The translations under genes were made by a program, and so were the position numbers. Shown piece after piece: positions 63,445-64,000 of a DNA stretch of 64,000 nt (position 1 is its first letter; the number at the start of each line of letters is the position of its first letter). Source of the stretch: Actinomadura nitritigenes. GTDB taxonomy: Bacteria > Actinomycetota > Actinomycetes > Streptosporangiales > Streptosporangiaceae. The notes beneath the pieces are model-generated. The model was given only the letters and a program-made list of their open reading frames with translations, was not told the DNA's origin and did not search any database. Location: contig NZ_JAGEOK010000030.1 in NCBI RefSeq assembly GCF_017573545.1, forward strand, positions 62,001-126,000, read 5' to 3'.

Positions 63445-64000
63445 TCAAGCGTGCCTTGAGGCGATATCGCCTCCAAGCTGCCACATCTCATAGTTCCCGC
63501 ATTCTGCTGTGATCTCGGCTGTCGACTGAGCCGCAGCGACGAAGTCACTCACCACCGGCGAGGTGTGCGATGTCGCCACCGCGAGGTACACCTGGTCGGG
63601 GGCCAGATCCGGGATGGGCACATAGACGACGTCCGGATGCGAGTAGAACACGGACGCCGAACGGGCCAGGAAGGAGATTCCCCGTCCGGCCGCTACATGC
63701 TCGAGCGTCTCGTCCACCCCGCGCACCGCGTATCCGGCGTTGGGGAGAGGACGCTCGGTGGGCTGCGTGCTCGAGTCACCGTGCCAGACCAGCGTTTCGC
63801 CGGCCAGGTCGGCCTCGGTGACCTCCTCCTTGCCGGCAAGCCGGTGTCCGGCGGGCAGTACCGCTACCCGCGGCTCGGTGTACAGCGGGGTGACACGCAG
63901 CCCGGCCTCGTCAATGGGCAGCCGCACGTAGCCGACGTCGATGCGGCCGTCGAGCAGCATCGCAGCCTGGTCGTCCCCTTCGATCCGCCGCACGTCCACG
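63445..64000 (-). CDS. LysR-family regulator, effector domain only (5' truncated by window)
   Basis: 185 residues of the substrate-binding domain: MLLDGRIDVGYVRLPIDEAG, PRVAVLPAGHRLAGKEEVTE, HVAAGRGISFLARSASVFY, VVYVPIPDLAPDQVYLAVAT, then a longer than usual C-terminal tail (TAEITAECGNYEMWQLGGD). The HTH lies beyond the window. Its target is probably divergent and also outside. Confidence 0.88.
   Translation of the reverse strand, partial: VDVRRIEGDDQAAMLLDGRIDVGYVRLPIDEAGLRVTPLYTEPRVAVLPAGHRLAGKEEVTEADLAGETLVWHGDSSTQPTERPLPNAGYAVRGVDETLEHVAAGRGISFLARSASVFYSHPDVVYVPIPDLAPDQVYLAVATSHTSPVVSDFVAAAQSTAEITAECGNYEMWQLGGDIASRHA

Overview
The window is about 70% GC, codes densely on both strands, uses many GTG starts and ATGA/GTGA overlaps, and encodes families typical of actinomycetes: a DUF574-type SAM methyltransferase, a deazaflavin (F420)-dependent nitroreductase, an ECF sigma factor with a SnoaL tail, a spore-associated-protein-like secreted protein, a CGNR zinc-finger protein and a YtrA-type GntR regulator. 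I infer a filamentous actinomycete chromosome (Streptosporangiales, Thermomonosporaceae or Streptomycetales). The genus cannot be fixed from sequence alone.

Layout. 1-4.2 kb: the 5' part of a membrane sensor and a large protein resembling GTPase-associated protein 1 of actinobacterial NTP-dependent conflict systems, with a translationally coupled small ORF. 4.4-12.4 kb: AraC and two divergent MarR/target-gene pairs with visible palindromic operators, a DUF574 methyltransferase, a DUF6624 pseudogene and a barstar-domain protein. 12.5-14.4 kb: SnoaL and GNAT proteins and a wrecked STAND-like remnant. 14.6-19.3 kb: an intact urease operon ureAB-ureC-ureF-ureG-ureD without ureE. 19.8-28.6 kb: a frameshifted LysR beside a PuuE-like deacetylase, two secreted proteins, a frameshifted VOC protein and a long repeat-containing exported protein. 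28.8-37.4 kb: LysR/MFS, a NarL-type two-component system followed by a membrane protein and a secreted serine hydrolase, and HxlR/quinone oxidoreductase.

37.4-48.9 kb is an accessory island. Two directly repeated composite units (a defective IS plus a ~430-bp repeat) bracket about 8.6 kb. A third copy of the 430-bp repeat lies inside. Each repeat carries only the 3' half of a tRNA-Lys(TTT). Inside are a MocR/PLP-decarboxylase pair, a GntR-ABC transporter operon and several transposase fragments. 48.9-53.5 kb has an ECF sigma factor divergent from a drug-exporter MFS across a perfect 28-bp palindrome, then a truncated IS and an alpha/beta hydrolase. 53.6-55.7 kb is an IS-on-IS pile-up. 55.8-57.8 kb is a CGNR - tyrosine phosphatase pair followed by a frameshifted membrane protein and a winged-helix regulator. 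58.4-60.7 kb encodes an M28 metallopeptidase fused to a membrane domain. The window ends with a hypothetical protein, a full-length IS with 42-bp imperfect terminal repeats, and the 3' part of a LysR gene.

A recurring theme is single-base frameshifts in otherwise well-preserved genes (DUF6624, LysR, VOC, DUF11-protein signal peptide, a membrane protein). This could reflect gene decay or consensus indel errors, and should be settled before calling any of them dead.
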